Source: Sphaerisporangium fuscum (GTDB lineage Bacteria; Actinomycetota; Actinomycetes; Streptosporangiales; Streptosporangiaceae). Taken from it: a DNA stretch of 64,000 nucleotides. The stretch lies in NCBI RefSeq assembly GCF_018531465.1, contig NZ_JAHDTF010000013.1:124001-188000 (forward strand). The letters are read 5' to 3'. Below, in pieces: positions 17,110 through 25,805 of the stretch. The number at the start of each line of letters is the position of its first letter. Position 1 is the first letter of the stretch. A program made the position numbers and the translations under genes. The notes under the pieces were generated by a model. It did no database searches. It saw only the letters and a list, made by a program, of their open reading frames with translations, and was not told the origin of the DNA.

Positions 17110-20100
17110 TCACCTGCCTGTCCTCCTGGACCTCTGGATCACCTCTTCGGTCGTCAGCGGGCTCTTCGGGTGGTGCGTGAGGCACAGCGAGGCCTGGATC
17201 CGCTCGAAGGGACCGCCCTCGACGGCCGCGTAGAACTGCCCCGCGCCCAGCCTCCCGATGTGGGGGACGTCGCCGCCCTTCACCCGGGCCATCTCCCTGG
17301 CCGCGCTGATCTGGATGGGACTGTTCAGCAGCCCGAAGAACTGGGTGGCGGCGTTCCCCGGGATGCGGTTGTGCAGCCCCTTCGGCGCCTGCGTCGCGAA
17401 CACCAGGCCGAGGCCGTACTTGCGCGCCTGCGATGCCAGGGCCAGCGTGCTGTGGGTGCAGGCGGTCATCGCCCCGGACGGCGCGAAGGTCTGCGCCTCG
17501 TCCATGACGAACAGGCCGCCGAGCGGCCGGTCTCCCGCCGGGTGCTTCTTGATCCAGGCGAACAGCGCCATCTGCAGCTGGTTGACGAAGCTCTGCCGCT
17601 GCTCGTCCGACTGCAGCCCGATCAGGCTGACGACCGAGACCCTGGCCCGCCTGCCCTCGGGCGGGGTCAGCAGGATCCCCGGGTCCATGGCCGTGCCGGA
17701 ACCCCCCAGCAGCGGGTCGTTCACCATGGCCGCGGTGAGGTTCTGAGCTATGTCGGCGGCGAGCCTTCCGGCGTGCAGCAGCTCGCTCACCCCGTCCGGC
17801 AGCGAGGACAGCACCTCGATCAGCCCTCGCAGGCTCGTGTGGCCGCGGCGCCCGTAGTAGGTCAGCGTCTCCCGCAGCACGGCGAGGCCCTGGTGCACCT
17901 TGTTGGTCGTGCCCACCAGCTTGGCCCGGGGGGCGAGGGACGCGACGGCGGTGTCCACGGCCTCGCGGAACTCGTCGGGGTCGTCCGCCACCCCGCCGAA
18001 GTCGGGGAGCGGCTGGAAGGAGAGCGGGCGCCCTCCGTCCCGCAACGGCGTCCAGACGGCCACGTCGGTGTTCGCCAGGTACTCCTCGGCTCGCGCCGCG
18101 TCGCCCGGGGCCCACTGGGCCAGCTCCTCCGGCCATCGGTCGCCGAGCCGCGCCAGGTCGTTGTTCGGGTCCAGCACGATGGCCGAGACCCCCTGAAGCG
18201 CGCACTCCTCGACCAAACGGCGCAGAAGCACCGTCTTGCCGGACCCCGACCCGGCGAAGACGGCGGTGTGCTTGCGCAGCGCCTCCAGCTGAACGGCGAC
18301 CGGGCCGCCCCCGTCCGCGGCCCGGCCGACCACGATCGACGGCCCCGCCCCGCCGGCGCCCCGCCCCCGCGACGACGCGGCGGCCTCCCGGATGGTGGGA
18401 ACGGATCCGGCGTCGATCCGCCCGTCCGTCCCCTCTTTCGTCGGCTCGGGCCCCTCGGCGAGACCGGCCCACACGTCCGCCAGCGCCTCGTTCAGCAGCT
18501 TGATCTCCCCGGTCGGCCTCCTGGCCACCAGCCAGGCCCGCAGGTCCGGCGGGTTGTCGGCCATCAGGTCCCGGAGGGCGGCCAGCGCCTTGAGGTCCTG
18601 CTCGTCCACCGGGAGCGTCCTGCCACCCGCCCGCTCGAACGCCGCCAGAGCCTCCCTGGTCCGCGGCCCGGACCCCCACGGCGCGTTGCGCAGCAGGAAC
18701 AGCCGCCGCTGGGGGGCCTCGGCGTCGAGCCCCGCCGCCAGGCACGCCGTACGCAGCCGGTGCAGCGCGGCGACGGCGTTCTCGGCGGCGATCGCCCGGA
18801 ACGCCCAGTGGGCCTCGTCTCCGATGGACTCGTCCAGCGTGCGGCGAAGCCGCGCGTGGAGGGAGGGTTTGGAACTCGGCGGAGGATCCAGGGTCAGCGC
18901 CTGCCCGGCTTCGCCCCGCTCCATGATCCAGGCGGTGAGCCCGGCGGCGAGGAGCACAGGGACCACCGCGTCCTCGCTCGCGGGGGCGAGGGCGTCGGCG
19001 ACCTCGGCCGCGTCCCGGAGCGCCGCGAAGCGGGCGTCGAGGGCGTCCAGCCGCTGGGGGGCCACCGCGCCGTCGTCACCGCCCGCGACCGGCGCCGTGC
19101 CGGCCAGGGTCCCCAGCTCGGTGACGCGGCCGTTCACCCGGCAGGACTGGATGTGGGCGTCGACCTTCATCAGCAGCTGCCGGGGCGTGTAATCGGGGGC
19201 GTCGTCGAAGGCCGACGGCAGCACCGGCCAGGTCGGGTACGGCGGCCGGAACCCGAGCGCGCGGAACCGCGCCGCGAACCGCTTCTCGACCAGTTCCCGG
19301 CCGATCTTGGAGTCCGGGACCGTCATGAGCGGAACGGCCTCCCGGAACCGGTCGCGGATCGTGTCGGTCGCCGCCTTCTGGATCAGCACCCAGGTGAGGG
19401 GAAGGCAGGACAGCACGGTGAGCGTCCGGGAGGTGTACTCGCGCAGCCCCATCAGGCCGCCCGCGATCTGCTCCAGCACGAGGGACTGGCGCCAGTCGAG
19501 CTCGGCGTTGTGCATCATGCTGATGGACGCCTGCGTGACCAGCGGATCGAACTGGTCGACCGCGATGACCGACGGGCCGGTGAAGGCGAGCAGCCGGGAG
19601 ACGTCCTGGACGATCTCCTGCGCCGACTTGCCGCGGCGTCGCATCCCCCAGGCCGCGCGCTCCCCCGGTTCCTCCTCCGGCTCCGACAGCAGGTAGGTGT
19701 GCCCGACGTCCTGTGCCCGCAGGTCGTCCGACGCCCGCAGGACCAGGGCCCGCAGCGTGTCCTGGGCCTCTGTGCCCACCCGCCCGTCGAACCGGCGAAG
19801 GCCTTCCACGAAGACGTCCAGCGCGGCCTTCGTTAGCGGAGCCTTGCCGACCAGTTCCCGGCGCACCATGCGCGGCACGCCGACGTACGACGACAGGCGC
19901 AGCAGGAACATCCGCAGCTGGCTCTCACCGTCGACCTGCCGGGCCAGGCTGTCGAGCATCGAGACCAGCACGCTCTGCCAGAAGTCCCTGGCGTCGAGCA
20001 GCCCGACGAGGAAGAAGTAGCCGCCGTCCTCCTGGACCCTCTCGCGCACCCAGCCGAGCAGGTGGGTCTTCCCGGTGCCGCGCTGCCCCTGCAGGACGAG

Positions 20101-20277
20101 CCCGAGCGGGCTCGCCTCCACGCTGTCGCCCACTTCTGAGAGCCCGTCGAGGATCATCTGCGCGGTGCGGCGGTTCAGCCCGTCGACATGGACCTCAGAG
20201 GGCCGCCACACGTCCCCCGGCCCCTCGGTGTAGTTGAACCTCAACGCCTCCAGCGCGCGGCGCTCGTCGTCCGTCAT
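17110..20277 (-). CDS. Dual ATPase: Orc/AAA-like N-terminal domain fused to a HerA/FtsK-type C-terminal domain
   Basis: A 1055-residue protein with two P-loop domains. The N-terminal domain has Walker A GQRGTGKTH (Lys70) and a Walker B-like VIAVDQFD, as in Orc/STAND-type AAA proteins. The middle 300 residues are helical with a Rossmann-like block near LFLLRNAPWGSG. The C-terminal domain has Walker A GSGSGKT (Lys681), VLDPNNDL and Walker B GLFVMDEAQ (Asp926/Glu927), then ATQAPKGL, all typical of HerA-like DNA translocases. ATG 20277 has a GGAG site and shares one base with the preceding TGA, so it is coupled to the winged-helix-like gene. With the PD-(D/E)XK nuclease gene upstream it looks like the motor of a DNA-processing or defence complex. 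The exact family is not known to me. Confidence 0.8.
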   Translation of the reverse strand: MTDDERRALEALRFNYTEGPGDVWRPSEVHVDGLNRRTAQMILDGLSEVGDSVEASPLGLVLQGQRGTGKTHLLGWVRERVQEDGGYFFLVGLLDARDFWQSVLVSMLDSLARQVDGESQLRMFLLRLSSYVGVPRMVRRELVGKAPLTKAALDVFVEGLRRFDGRVGTEAQDTLRALVLRASDDLRAQDVGHTYLLSEPEEEPGERAAWGMRRRGKSAQEIVQDVSRLLAFTGPSVIAVDQFDPLVTQASISMMHNAELDWRQSLVLEQIAGGLMGLREYTSRTLTVLSCLPLTWVLIQKAATDTIRDRFREAVPLMTVPDSKIGRELVEKRFAARFRALGFRPPYPTWPVLPSAFDDAPDYTPRQLLMKVDAHIQSCRVNGRVTELGTLAGTAPVAGGDDGAVAPQRLDALDARFAALRDAAEVADALAPASEDAVVPVLLAAGLTAWIMERGEAGQALTLDPPPSSKPSLHARLRRTLDESIGDEAHWAFRAIAAENAVAALHRLRTACLAAGLDAEAPQRRLFLLRNAPWGSGPRTREALAAFERAGGRTLPVDEQDLKALAALRDLMADNPPDLRAWLVARRPTGEIKLLNEALADVWAGLAEGPEPTKEGTDGRIDAGSVPTIREAAASSRGRGAGGAGPSIVVGRAADGGGPVAVQLEALRKHTAVFAGSGSGKTVLLRRLVEECALQGVSAIVLDPNNDLARLGDRWPEELAQWAPGDAARAEEYLANTDVAVWTPLRDGGRPLSFQPLPDFGGVADDPDEFREAVDTAVASLAPRAKLVGTTNKVHQGLAVLRETLTYYGRRGHTSLRGLIEVLSSLPDGVSELLHAGRLAADIAQNLTAAMVNDPLLGGSGTAMDPGILLTPPEGRRARVSVVSLIGLQSDEQRQSFVNQLQMALFAWIKKHPAGDRPLGGLFVMDEAQTFAPSGAMTACTHSTLALASQARKYGLGLVFATQAPKGLHNRIPGNAATQFFGLLNSPIQISAAREMARVKGGDVPHIGRLGAGQFYAAVEGGPFERIQASLCLTHHPKSPLTTEEVIQRSRRTGR

Positions 20278-20939
20278 CACGCTCCGATCCACAGGACGTG
20301 CTTCTCCTGGTCGCCGATGGTCACCGCCGCCTCGCGGTCCTCCGGGGTGAGGGTCTTCTGGTTGGACTCGGGGACGATGTTCACGTCGGGGAGACGGTTC
20401 ATCGCCCTGAGGGCCCGGTCCACCTCCGCTCTCGGCACCTCTCCCAGGCGCCTGCGAAGCTCGGTCAGGCCGACGTACGCACCGGGCCGGCCGCCGATCT
20501 CGGCATAGGCGGCCCTGATCCGGGCCTGGACGTCCTGCTCGGGGGAGGCGGGCGGGGACGGAACCGGGGGTCCGGCCGGGGCGAGGTCGCCGGCCGGGGC
20601 GAACACGTCGGCCAGGACGTGTCCCGTGCGCTGCATGAGCTGCTGGAGGCCCTGGGCCAGCACGTAGGCGAGGGCGCCCGCCGATCCCGCCGGCCGGGCG
20701 ACGCCGACGCGGAGCTCCTCCCCGAGCCGCGCCCATCCCGCCTCGGTCAGCACGTGTCCGTACGCCCGTCCCCGCTTGTGGCTTTCGACGAGCTTCATGG
20801 CGTTCAGCCGCTTGCGAGGCGTCCCCGTCAGCGTCAGGCCGTAGGCCTTCTCGAGCTCGGGGTTGGAGACCTCTCTCGCCTCGCGCATCAGGACCACCAG
20901 GGCGGTCAGTTCGGGCAAGGACAGTTTCTCGTCGGGCAC
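20277..20939 (-). CDS. Winged-helix-like adaptor protein of the HerA operon
   Basis: A 220-residue protein without a recognised family. Residues 5-80 look like a winged helix (SLPELTALVVLMREAREVSNPELEKAYG, then a basic wing around HKRGRAYG). A Pro/Ala-rich linker spans about 115-140, and a second helical domain (about 140-215) contains YVGLTELRRRLGEVPRAEVDRAL, again compatible with a helix-turn-helix. The GTG start at 20939 shares a base with the TAG stop of the nuclease gene and has an AAGGAA site, while its own TGA overlaps the ATPase ATG. Full coupling on both sides suggests the three products are made in fixed ratio and act together. It may recognise DNA or bridge nuclease and motor; this is inference. 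Confidence 0.7.
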   Translation of the reverse strand: MPDEKLSLPELTALVVLMREAREVSNPELEKAYGLTLTGTPRKRLNAMKLVESHKRGRAYGHVLTEAGWARLGEELRVGVARPAGSAGALAYVLAQGLQQLMQRTGHVLADVFAPAGDLAPAGPPVPSPPASPEQDVQARIRAAYAEIGGRPGAYVGLTELRRRLGEVPRAEVDRALRAMNRLPDVNIVPESNQKTLTPEDREAAVTIGDQEKHVLWIGA

Positions 20940-21973
20940 TACCCGTTCCTTTCCAACGTTCCAAAACGGCGGTCGCGCAGGAACCCCTCCAGCACGCCGA
21001 CGACGGCGCCGACGTCGTCCAGGACCTGCGTGTTGGTGAAGCGGAGCACAACGAAGCCGTCCGCGCGCAGTCGCGCGTCACGCAGGTGGTCGTCGGCCTG
21101 GCGCCCTCCGCGCCAGTGCTCCCGGCCGTCGATCTCCACCACGCACCGCGCGTCCCGCCAGAGCAGATCGACCCTTATCGGGGTGGCGAGCGGATGCGGG
21201 CGGTAGGTCTGGTTCCAGGCCCGCCCCCACGCCCAAGGGAGCGGCGCCAGGGCGGCCTCCAGCGCCTTCTCGGCCCTGCTGCCCGGATGCGGTTCGCCCG
21301 CGACCGGCGGGTAGGCGATGGGCGGCCGGGGGGCCTGTTCCCCCGCCGCGATAGGGGCGTTCTCGGTGGGGCATCCCGGCACGTGGATGGTCGCGACACG
21401 GTCGACGTACGCGAGCGGGGCGCCGGCGAGCCAGACGGCGAAGTCGCCGTGTCCGGCCAGCCACTCGCATCCCGCCACGAGCACTTCCTCCTCCAGCGGG
21501 GAGAACCCCGCGGGCACCCGCACGAGCAGCGCGGCCCCAGGCCGTCCGGATGCCGCCGCTAGCACTCGCGCGAGCCCCGCCGCCCGCACCTCCGGGCCGA
21601 ACCGGGTCGGCCGGCGGGGTCGTCCGGTCAGAGCGGCTTCGGACAGGTCGGCGAGGAACGGTCCAAAGTGTGCGCCGGCGGAACTCATGCGCACCGCGAG
21701 GGACCGGACGGCGGCCACTCCCCCGCCGCCGGGGTGGTGGACGCCCTCGGCGCCCGGGAGCCAGGCCGGGAAGCATTCCATGGCGGCCGATTCGAGCTCG
21801 CGCAGGACCGTGGCGACCATTTCCGCGACGGACGGCGCGGGGGTGGCGTAGTAGGTCAGAATCGCCGGCGAACCCTCGGGGAGCGGACCGGCGGCCGATA
21901 CCGGGCTCCCTTCACCGGATCCGCTGAGGCGGACGACTCGCCCTGCCGGCACTTCCGCCCACCCATCCGCCAT
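20939..21973 (-). CDS. Protein with C-terminal DUF559/Vsr-like PD-(D/E)XK endonuclease domain
   Basis: A 344-residue protein, first gene of the HerA operon. The C-terminal 110 residues fit the DUF559 branch of the Vsr-like nuclease fold: the putative metal ligands are Asp269 in RVDLLW and Glu280/Asp282 in VVEIDGREHW, followed by DARLRADGFVVLRFTN, which is the usual basic helix and last strand. The N-terminal 230 residues show alternating strand/helix blocks (ILTYYATPAPSV, AALLVRVPAGF, FAVWLAGAP) like a P-loop domain that lacks Walker A; this is a guess. The ATG has a moderate AAAGGG site. The 120 bp before it are AT-rich compared with the region, consistent with a promoter. Confidence 0.75.
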   Translation of the reverse strand: MADGWAEVPAGRVVRLSGSGEGSPVSAAGPLPEGSPAILTYYATPAPSVAEMVATVLRELESAAMECFPAWLPGAEGVHHPGGGGVAAVRSLAVRMSSAGAHFGPFLADLSEAALTGRPRRPTRFGPEVRAAGLARVLAAASGRPGAALLVRVPAGFSPLEEEVLVAGCEWLAGHGDFAVWLAGAPLAYVDRVATIHVPGCPTENAPIAAGEQAPRPPIAYPPVAGEPHPGSRAEKALEAALAPLPWAWGRAWNQTYRPHPLATPIRVDLLWRDARCVVEIDGREHWRGGRQADDHLRDARLRADGFVVLRFTNTQVLDDVGAVVGVLEGFLRDRRFGTLERNG

Positions 21974-22105
21974 GCCGGTTCCCTTTGCTCTGACCAGACC
22001 GCGTCCGCAGAGAGTATCCGTCTTTTCACGTGTTGCACATGTATTTACCGAAAGCTCAGTTGTTTTCCGGAATAATGCGCGCCTTATTCAAGAAACGGTC
22101 TGCCC

Positions 22106-22147
22106 TAAAAAGGGTGGGCCCGACGTACGGCGGTGCCGTACGTCGGG
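22106..22147 (-). terminator. Rho-independent terminator of the GH12 cellulase gene
   Basis: A perfect 13-bp stem (22119-22131 with 22135-22147) and GGT loop lies 17 bp beyond the cellulase stop. On the minus strand it is followed by CCCACCCTTTTTA, so it has a T run. It also isolates the HerA operon promoter from upstream transcription. Confidence 0.85.
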
Positions 22148-22163
22148 GGCCTGGGTCGGGTGG

Positions 22164-23270
22164 TCAGGTGGTCGTGCAGGTCGTTCCGTTCAGGGTGTAG
22201 GCGGCCGGGGTGCTGTCGTTGGCGGACCAGGTGCCCTGGAAGCCGAAGGACGTGGTGCCGCCCGCGGGGATGGAGGCGTTGTGGGCGGCGTTCCTGGCGG
22301 TGACGGAGGTGCCGCTCTGGCTCACGGTGGCGTTCCAGGCGTTGGTGATCTTCTGGTCGCCGGGGAAGGCGAAGGCGAGGGTCCAGCCGTTCACCGCGGT
22401 GCCGCCGCTGTTGGTGATGGTCACGTTGGCCGTGAAGCCGCCGGGCCACTCCTGCTTGGCGTAGGCGACCTTGCAGGCGGCCCCGCCACCGCCGTCGCCG
22501 GAGCCGCCGACGCTGTAGGAGAAGTCGTTCACCGCCAGGCCCGCGCCCCCGACCCAGGGCTCGAAGCCCGCCTGGACGCTCGTCATGTACCAGGAGCTCT
22601 GCGCGTATCCCCGGGCGAGCATGTCGTCGTAGAAGGCGCTGACGGGGAAGCTGATCGAACTGGTGGGCGTGGTGCGGACGTAGGAGACGACGTTCCAGCC
22701 GGTGTTGCCGAACCAGACGTCCCACGTGCCGCCCGCGAGGCTGACGGTGGCGACCCGGGAACCCACCGGCTGGACGCTGCCGGTGCGGTTGAGCCAGACC
22801 ATCAGCTCCGCGCCGGTGTTCTGCCCGTCGGTGCGCGCGGTCGGGTCGAACCAGATGTCGTAGGAGGCGTCGTAGACCCCCGTGGAGGGGTAGGTCATTC
22901 TCACGCTGGTCTGGACGCTCCGGAACCGGCTGTCGGACACCCGCATGGGGAGCCCACTGCCGGTGGAGCAGTTCGCGTAGTGGCAGCCGGCGTAGATCGA
23001 GGGGTAGGAGCCGGGCGCGCCGTTCTGCGGCTTGTTGTGGCTCGCCTGGGTGACGGTGAACCCGGTCCCGGTGACATTGATGCACTGCTGGGTGTCGTCG
23101 CCCCAGTTGTTGTTCTGCACGACGTACTTGCCGCCGGCGATGGTGGTGGAGCCGTACTTCTGGCAGATCGCGGTGTCCGCGCGGGCCGGGCCCGCGACCG
23201 CGACGCCCGTGAGGGCCGAGGCGGCGACGGCGAGGACGGCCGCCAGGGCTCGGAGTGCTCGACGTTTCAT
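22164..23270 (-). CDS. Secreted endo-beta-1,4-glucanase, GH12 with C-terminal CBM2
   Basis: A 368-residue cellulase. Residues 1-32 form a signal peptide (MKRRALRALAAVLAVAASAL). The GH12 domain (about 35-255) has the nucleophile Glu155 in GAELMVWLNR and the acid/base Glu237 in AGFEPWVG. A short Gly/Ser linker (GGSGDGGGG) leads to a CBM2 (about 268-368), recognisable by the paired Cys near AACKVAY and TTCTTT and by WPGGFTANVTITNSGG. It is close to Streptomyces CelB. ATG 23270 has a GGAG site and is preferred over a frame opening at 23312. A perfect CebR-type palindrome lies 28 bp upstream, so it should be induced by cello-oligosaccharides. Confidence 0.92.
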   Translation of the reverse strand: MKRRALRALAAVLAVAASALTGVAVAGPARADTAICQKYGSTTIAGGKYVVQNNNWGDDTQQCINVTGTGFTVTQASHNKPQNGAPGSYPSIYAGCHYANCSTGSGLPMRVSDSRFRSVQTSVRMTYPSTGVYDASYDIWFDPTARTDGQNTGAELMVWLNRTGSVQPVGSRVATVSLAGGTWDVWFGNTGWNVVSYVRTTPTSSISFPVSAFYDDMLARGYAQSSWYMTSVQAGFEPWVGGAGLAVNDFSYSVGGSGDGGGGAACKVAYAKQEWPGGFTANVTITNSGGTAVNGWTLAFAFPGDQKITNAWNATVSQSGTSVTARNAAHNASIPAGGTTSFGFQGTWSANDSTPAAYTLNGTTCTTT

Positions 23271-23297
23271 CTTCGCTCCGGGGACGAGAAGGGTGGG

Positions 23298-23311
23298 TGG
23301 GAGCGCTCCCA
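23298..23311 (-). promoter_or_regulatory. CebR-type operator
   Basis: TGGGAGCGCTCCCA is an exact match to the 14-bp palindrome bound by the LacI-family cellobiose repressor CebR in streptomycetes. It lies 28 bp before the GH12 start codon. Confidence 0.9.
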
Positions 23312-23359
23312 TATTCCTCGTGACCCTAGGTCCGCCGGACGTCCCCGCGACAGCGCCCG

Positions 23360-24886
23360 TCAGGAAGGCCGCCCCTCCCCTGCCGTCTGACCAGGCGTCA
23401 TGCCCGTGCGGGAGCTGAAAGTTTCAGCGGAGCCCAGCGCGCGGGCGGCCTCGGCCACGTTGCCCGGCATACGGCCGAAGATCAGGCCGTGGAAGGGGCG
23501 CAGCGCCTGCCAGTACAGGTGCCCGAGCAGGCCGTGCGGGTGGAAGATCGCCCGCTGGCCGTACACCGTCCTGCCGTCCTCGCGCCGGCACGTCAGCTCC
23601 AGCCAGGCCAGCCCGGGCAGCAGCATCTCGGCGCGCAACCGGAGCAGGCGGCCCGGCTGGACCTCCTCCACGCGCCAGAAGTCCAGGGCGTCGCCCACGC
23701 GCAGCCGCGCCGGGTCACGCCTGCCCCTGCGCAGCCCCACCCCGCCCACCACACGGTCGAGCAGCCCGCGGAGCCGCCAGGCGCCCGGCAGCGAGTACCA
23801 CCCGTTGTCTCCCCCGATGCCCTCGATCACCCGCCACAGCGCCTCGGGCGGCGCGTCGACGACGGCGCCGCGCTCCTCGACGTACAGGCTGCCGCCCGCC
23901 CAGTCGGGGTCGGTCGGCAGCGGGTCGCTCGGGGCGCCGGGCGTGGAGGCGGACGACCAGCGCGTCACCACGTCGGCCTCCTTGATGCGGCGCAGGGCCA
24001 GCATCACCGCCTCCCGGAACCCGATGAGGCCCTCGGGCGGGTCCGGGACGTACCGGGCGATGTCGTGCTCGCGGCACACCGCCTCGTTGCGCAGCGACTC
24101 CACCAGCGGCCGCGCCACCCCGGAGGGCACCGGGGTGACCAGCCCCACCCAGTAGCTCGACAGCCTGGGCGTCAGCACCGCGACCGGGATGATCAGCCGG
24201 GGAGGCAGGCCCGCGACGGCGGCGTAGCCCTGCATCATGTCGGCGTAGGTCATGACGTCCGGGCCGCCGATGTCGAACGCGCGGTTCACCTCGCCGGGGA
24301 CGCCGACTGCCGCCACCAGGTAGCGCAGCACGTCCCTGATCGCGATGGGCTGGGTGCGGGTGCGCACCCAGCGGGGCGTGGTCATGGCCGGCAGCCGTTC
24401 GGTGAGGTACCGCAGCATCTCGAACGAGACCGACCCCGAGCCGATGATCATCGAGGCCCGGTACGCGACGGCGGGCACCGGCGAGTCGAGCAGGATCCGC
24501 TCCACCTCGGCGCGCGAGCGCATGTGCGGCGAGGGCCGCTCCCCCGGGGAGAGCCCGCCCAGGTAGACGATGCGGCGCACCCCCGCCTCCGCCGCCGCCC
24601 GCGCGAAGATCCTGGCCGCCTCGCGGTCCTTCTCGGCGAAGTCGCGGCCGGAGGCCATCGTGTGGATCAGGTAGAAGGCGACCTCGACCCCTTCGAGCGC
24701 GGCCCTGGTCTCCTCGCGCCGGGTGGCGTCCGCCTCGGCCAGTTGCACGCGGCCGTACCAGTCGTGGTCGCGCAGCCGGCCGGGCGATCGCGCCATGCAG
24801 CGCACCTCGTGCCCGGCCTCCAGCAGCCGCGGCACCAGCCTGCCGCCGATGTAACCGGTCGCGCCGGTCACCAGGCACAGCGTCAT
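23360..24886 (-). CDS. SDR family oxidoreductase with C-terminal DUF2867 domain
   Basis: A 508-residue two-domain protein. The N-terminal half is an atypical SDR/NmrA-like Rossmann domain (CLVTGATGYIGGRLVP, with catalytic positions degenerate). The C-terminal part (about 320-480) is a DUF2867/SRPBCC-type domain (GGDNGWYSLPGAWRLRGLLDRVVGG). This fusion is common in Actinobacteria and Proteobacteria, and its substrate is unknown. ATG 24886 starts directly at the Rossmann strand, as in relatives. It is monocistronic. Confidence 0.85.
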   Translation of the reverse strand: MTLCLVTGATGYIGGRLVPRLLEAGHEVRCMARSPGRLRDHDWYGRVQLAEADATRREETRAALEGVEVAFYLIHTMASGRDFAEKDREAARIFARAAAEAGVRRIVYLGGLSPGERPSPHMRSRAEVERILLDSPVPAVAYRASMIIGSGSVSFEMLRYLTERLPAMTTPRWVRTRTQPIAIRDVLRYLVAAVGVPGEVNRAFDIGGPDVMTYADMMQGYAAVAGLPPRLIIPVAVLTPRLSSYWVGLVTPVPSGVARPLVESLRNEAVCREHDIARYVPDPPEGLIGFREAVMLALRRIKEADVVTRWSSASTPGAPSDPLPTDPDWAGGSLYVEERGAVVDAPPEALWRVIEGIGGDNGWYSLPGAWRLRGLLDRVVGGVGLRRGRRDPARLRVGDALDFWRVEEVQPGRLLRLRAEMLLPGLAWLELTCRREDGRTVYGQRAIFHPHGLLGHLYWQALRPFHGLIFGRMPGNVAEAARALGSAETFSSRTGMTPGQTAGEGRPS

Positions 24887-25067
24887 GTGACCACCCCCGC
24901 CTTCCTTCGTACCGGAGGCCCTACCCGGTCGCGGGCCGCCACGTGGGGCGAACTCCGCCGAGGTGGCCTCGCCGGGCGGGATGGGTCAAAATACGTGCGC
25001 GGGTGGGCGCGACCCTCCGGCCGTCCAGGTGCCGGGCAGGGGACGCGAGCGGGTCAGGGGAGGCGGC

Positions 25068-25784
25068 GTGGGCACCGAGAGGCAGACGGCCGAGATCATG
25101 GTCGCGGAGGCCCGGAAGGCGTTCTGGGTCATGGTCGGGTTCCTGGCGTTCATCTGGCTGGTCCAGATCGCCAACTGGGCCGGCGGGTACGCCCTGAGCA
25201 GGTCCTTCGGCATCGTCGCCCGCGATCCCTCCGGGCTGCCGGGCATCATCTCGGCGCCGTTCCTGCACTGGAGCTGGGAGCACATCGAGGGCAACTCCGG
25301 GCCGCTGTTCGTCTTCGGCTTCCTCGCGGCCTACCGCGGCGTGGTGAGGTTCCTCGGCGTGACGGCCCTGATCGCGCTGGCCAGCGGCCTCGGGGTGTGG
25401 TTCGTGGCGAGCGGGCACAGCGTCACGGCGGGCGCGAGCGGGGTCGTGTTCGGCTACTTCGGCTACATCCTGGTGCGCGGCCTGTTCGACCGGCACGGCA
25501 TCGACATCGTCGTCGGCCTGGTGATGGCGCTGTGCTTCGCCTACCAGTTCACCGGGCTGCTGCCGTCCGACGAGTTCAGCTGGCAGGGGCACCTGTTCGG
25601 CTTCGTGGGCGGCATCCTGGGCGGATGGCTGTTCCGTGACCGGCGTCCCCGGGCCGCGGCGCAGGGCGAGGCGGCGCGCGGGGTCGCCGGCTCGGCCCCC
25701 AAGGGCCTGGGCCGGCCCGACGTCACCAGCGGCGACCCCTCCCGCGCCGCGCTGCTCAAGGAGCTCGACGACCTCGGTCTGTGA
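25068..25784 (+). CDS. Rhomboid family intramembrane serine protease
   Basis: A 238-residue membrane protein with six predicted helices. The catalytic dyad is Ser124 in TAGASGVVFGYFGY (the GxSG motif) and His175 in WQGHLFGFVGG. The HWSWEHIEGN segment in the first loop corresponds to the conserved loop-1 His/Asn region. The short C-terminal tail is cytoplasmic and basic. GTG 25068 is chosen because GGGGAGG lies 4 nt upstream; the frame is open further back to 24963, but that extension is Gly/Arg-rich and unlike the family. Rhomboids cleave transmembrane substrates; the target is unknown. Confidence 0.87.
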   Translation: MGTERQTAEIMVAEARKAFWVMVGFLAFIWLVQIANWAGGYALSRSFGIVARDPSGLPGIISAPFLHWSWEHIEGNSGPLFVFGFLAAYRGVVRFLGVTALIALASGLGVWFVASGHSVTAGASGVVFGYFGYILVRGLFDRHGIDIVVGLVMALCFAYQFTGLLPSDEFSWQGHLFGFVGGILGGWLFRDRRPRAAAQGEAARGVAGSAPKGLGRPDVTSGDPSRAALLKELDDLGL

Positions 25785-25805
25785 GGCCGCCGGACGGCGG
25801 TGCCG

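Noticed and set aside
17110-20277. HerA-like protein as an FtsK/TraB-type conjugation or chromosome translocase
   Set aside because: No membrane segments, relaxase or replication genes are nearby, and the operon partners are a nuclease and a winged-helix-like protein.
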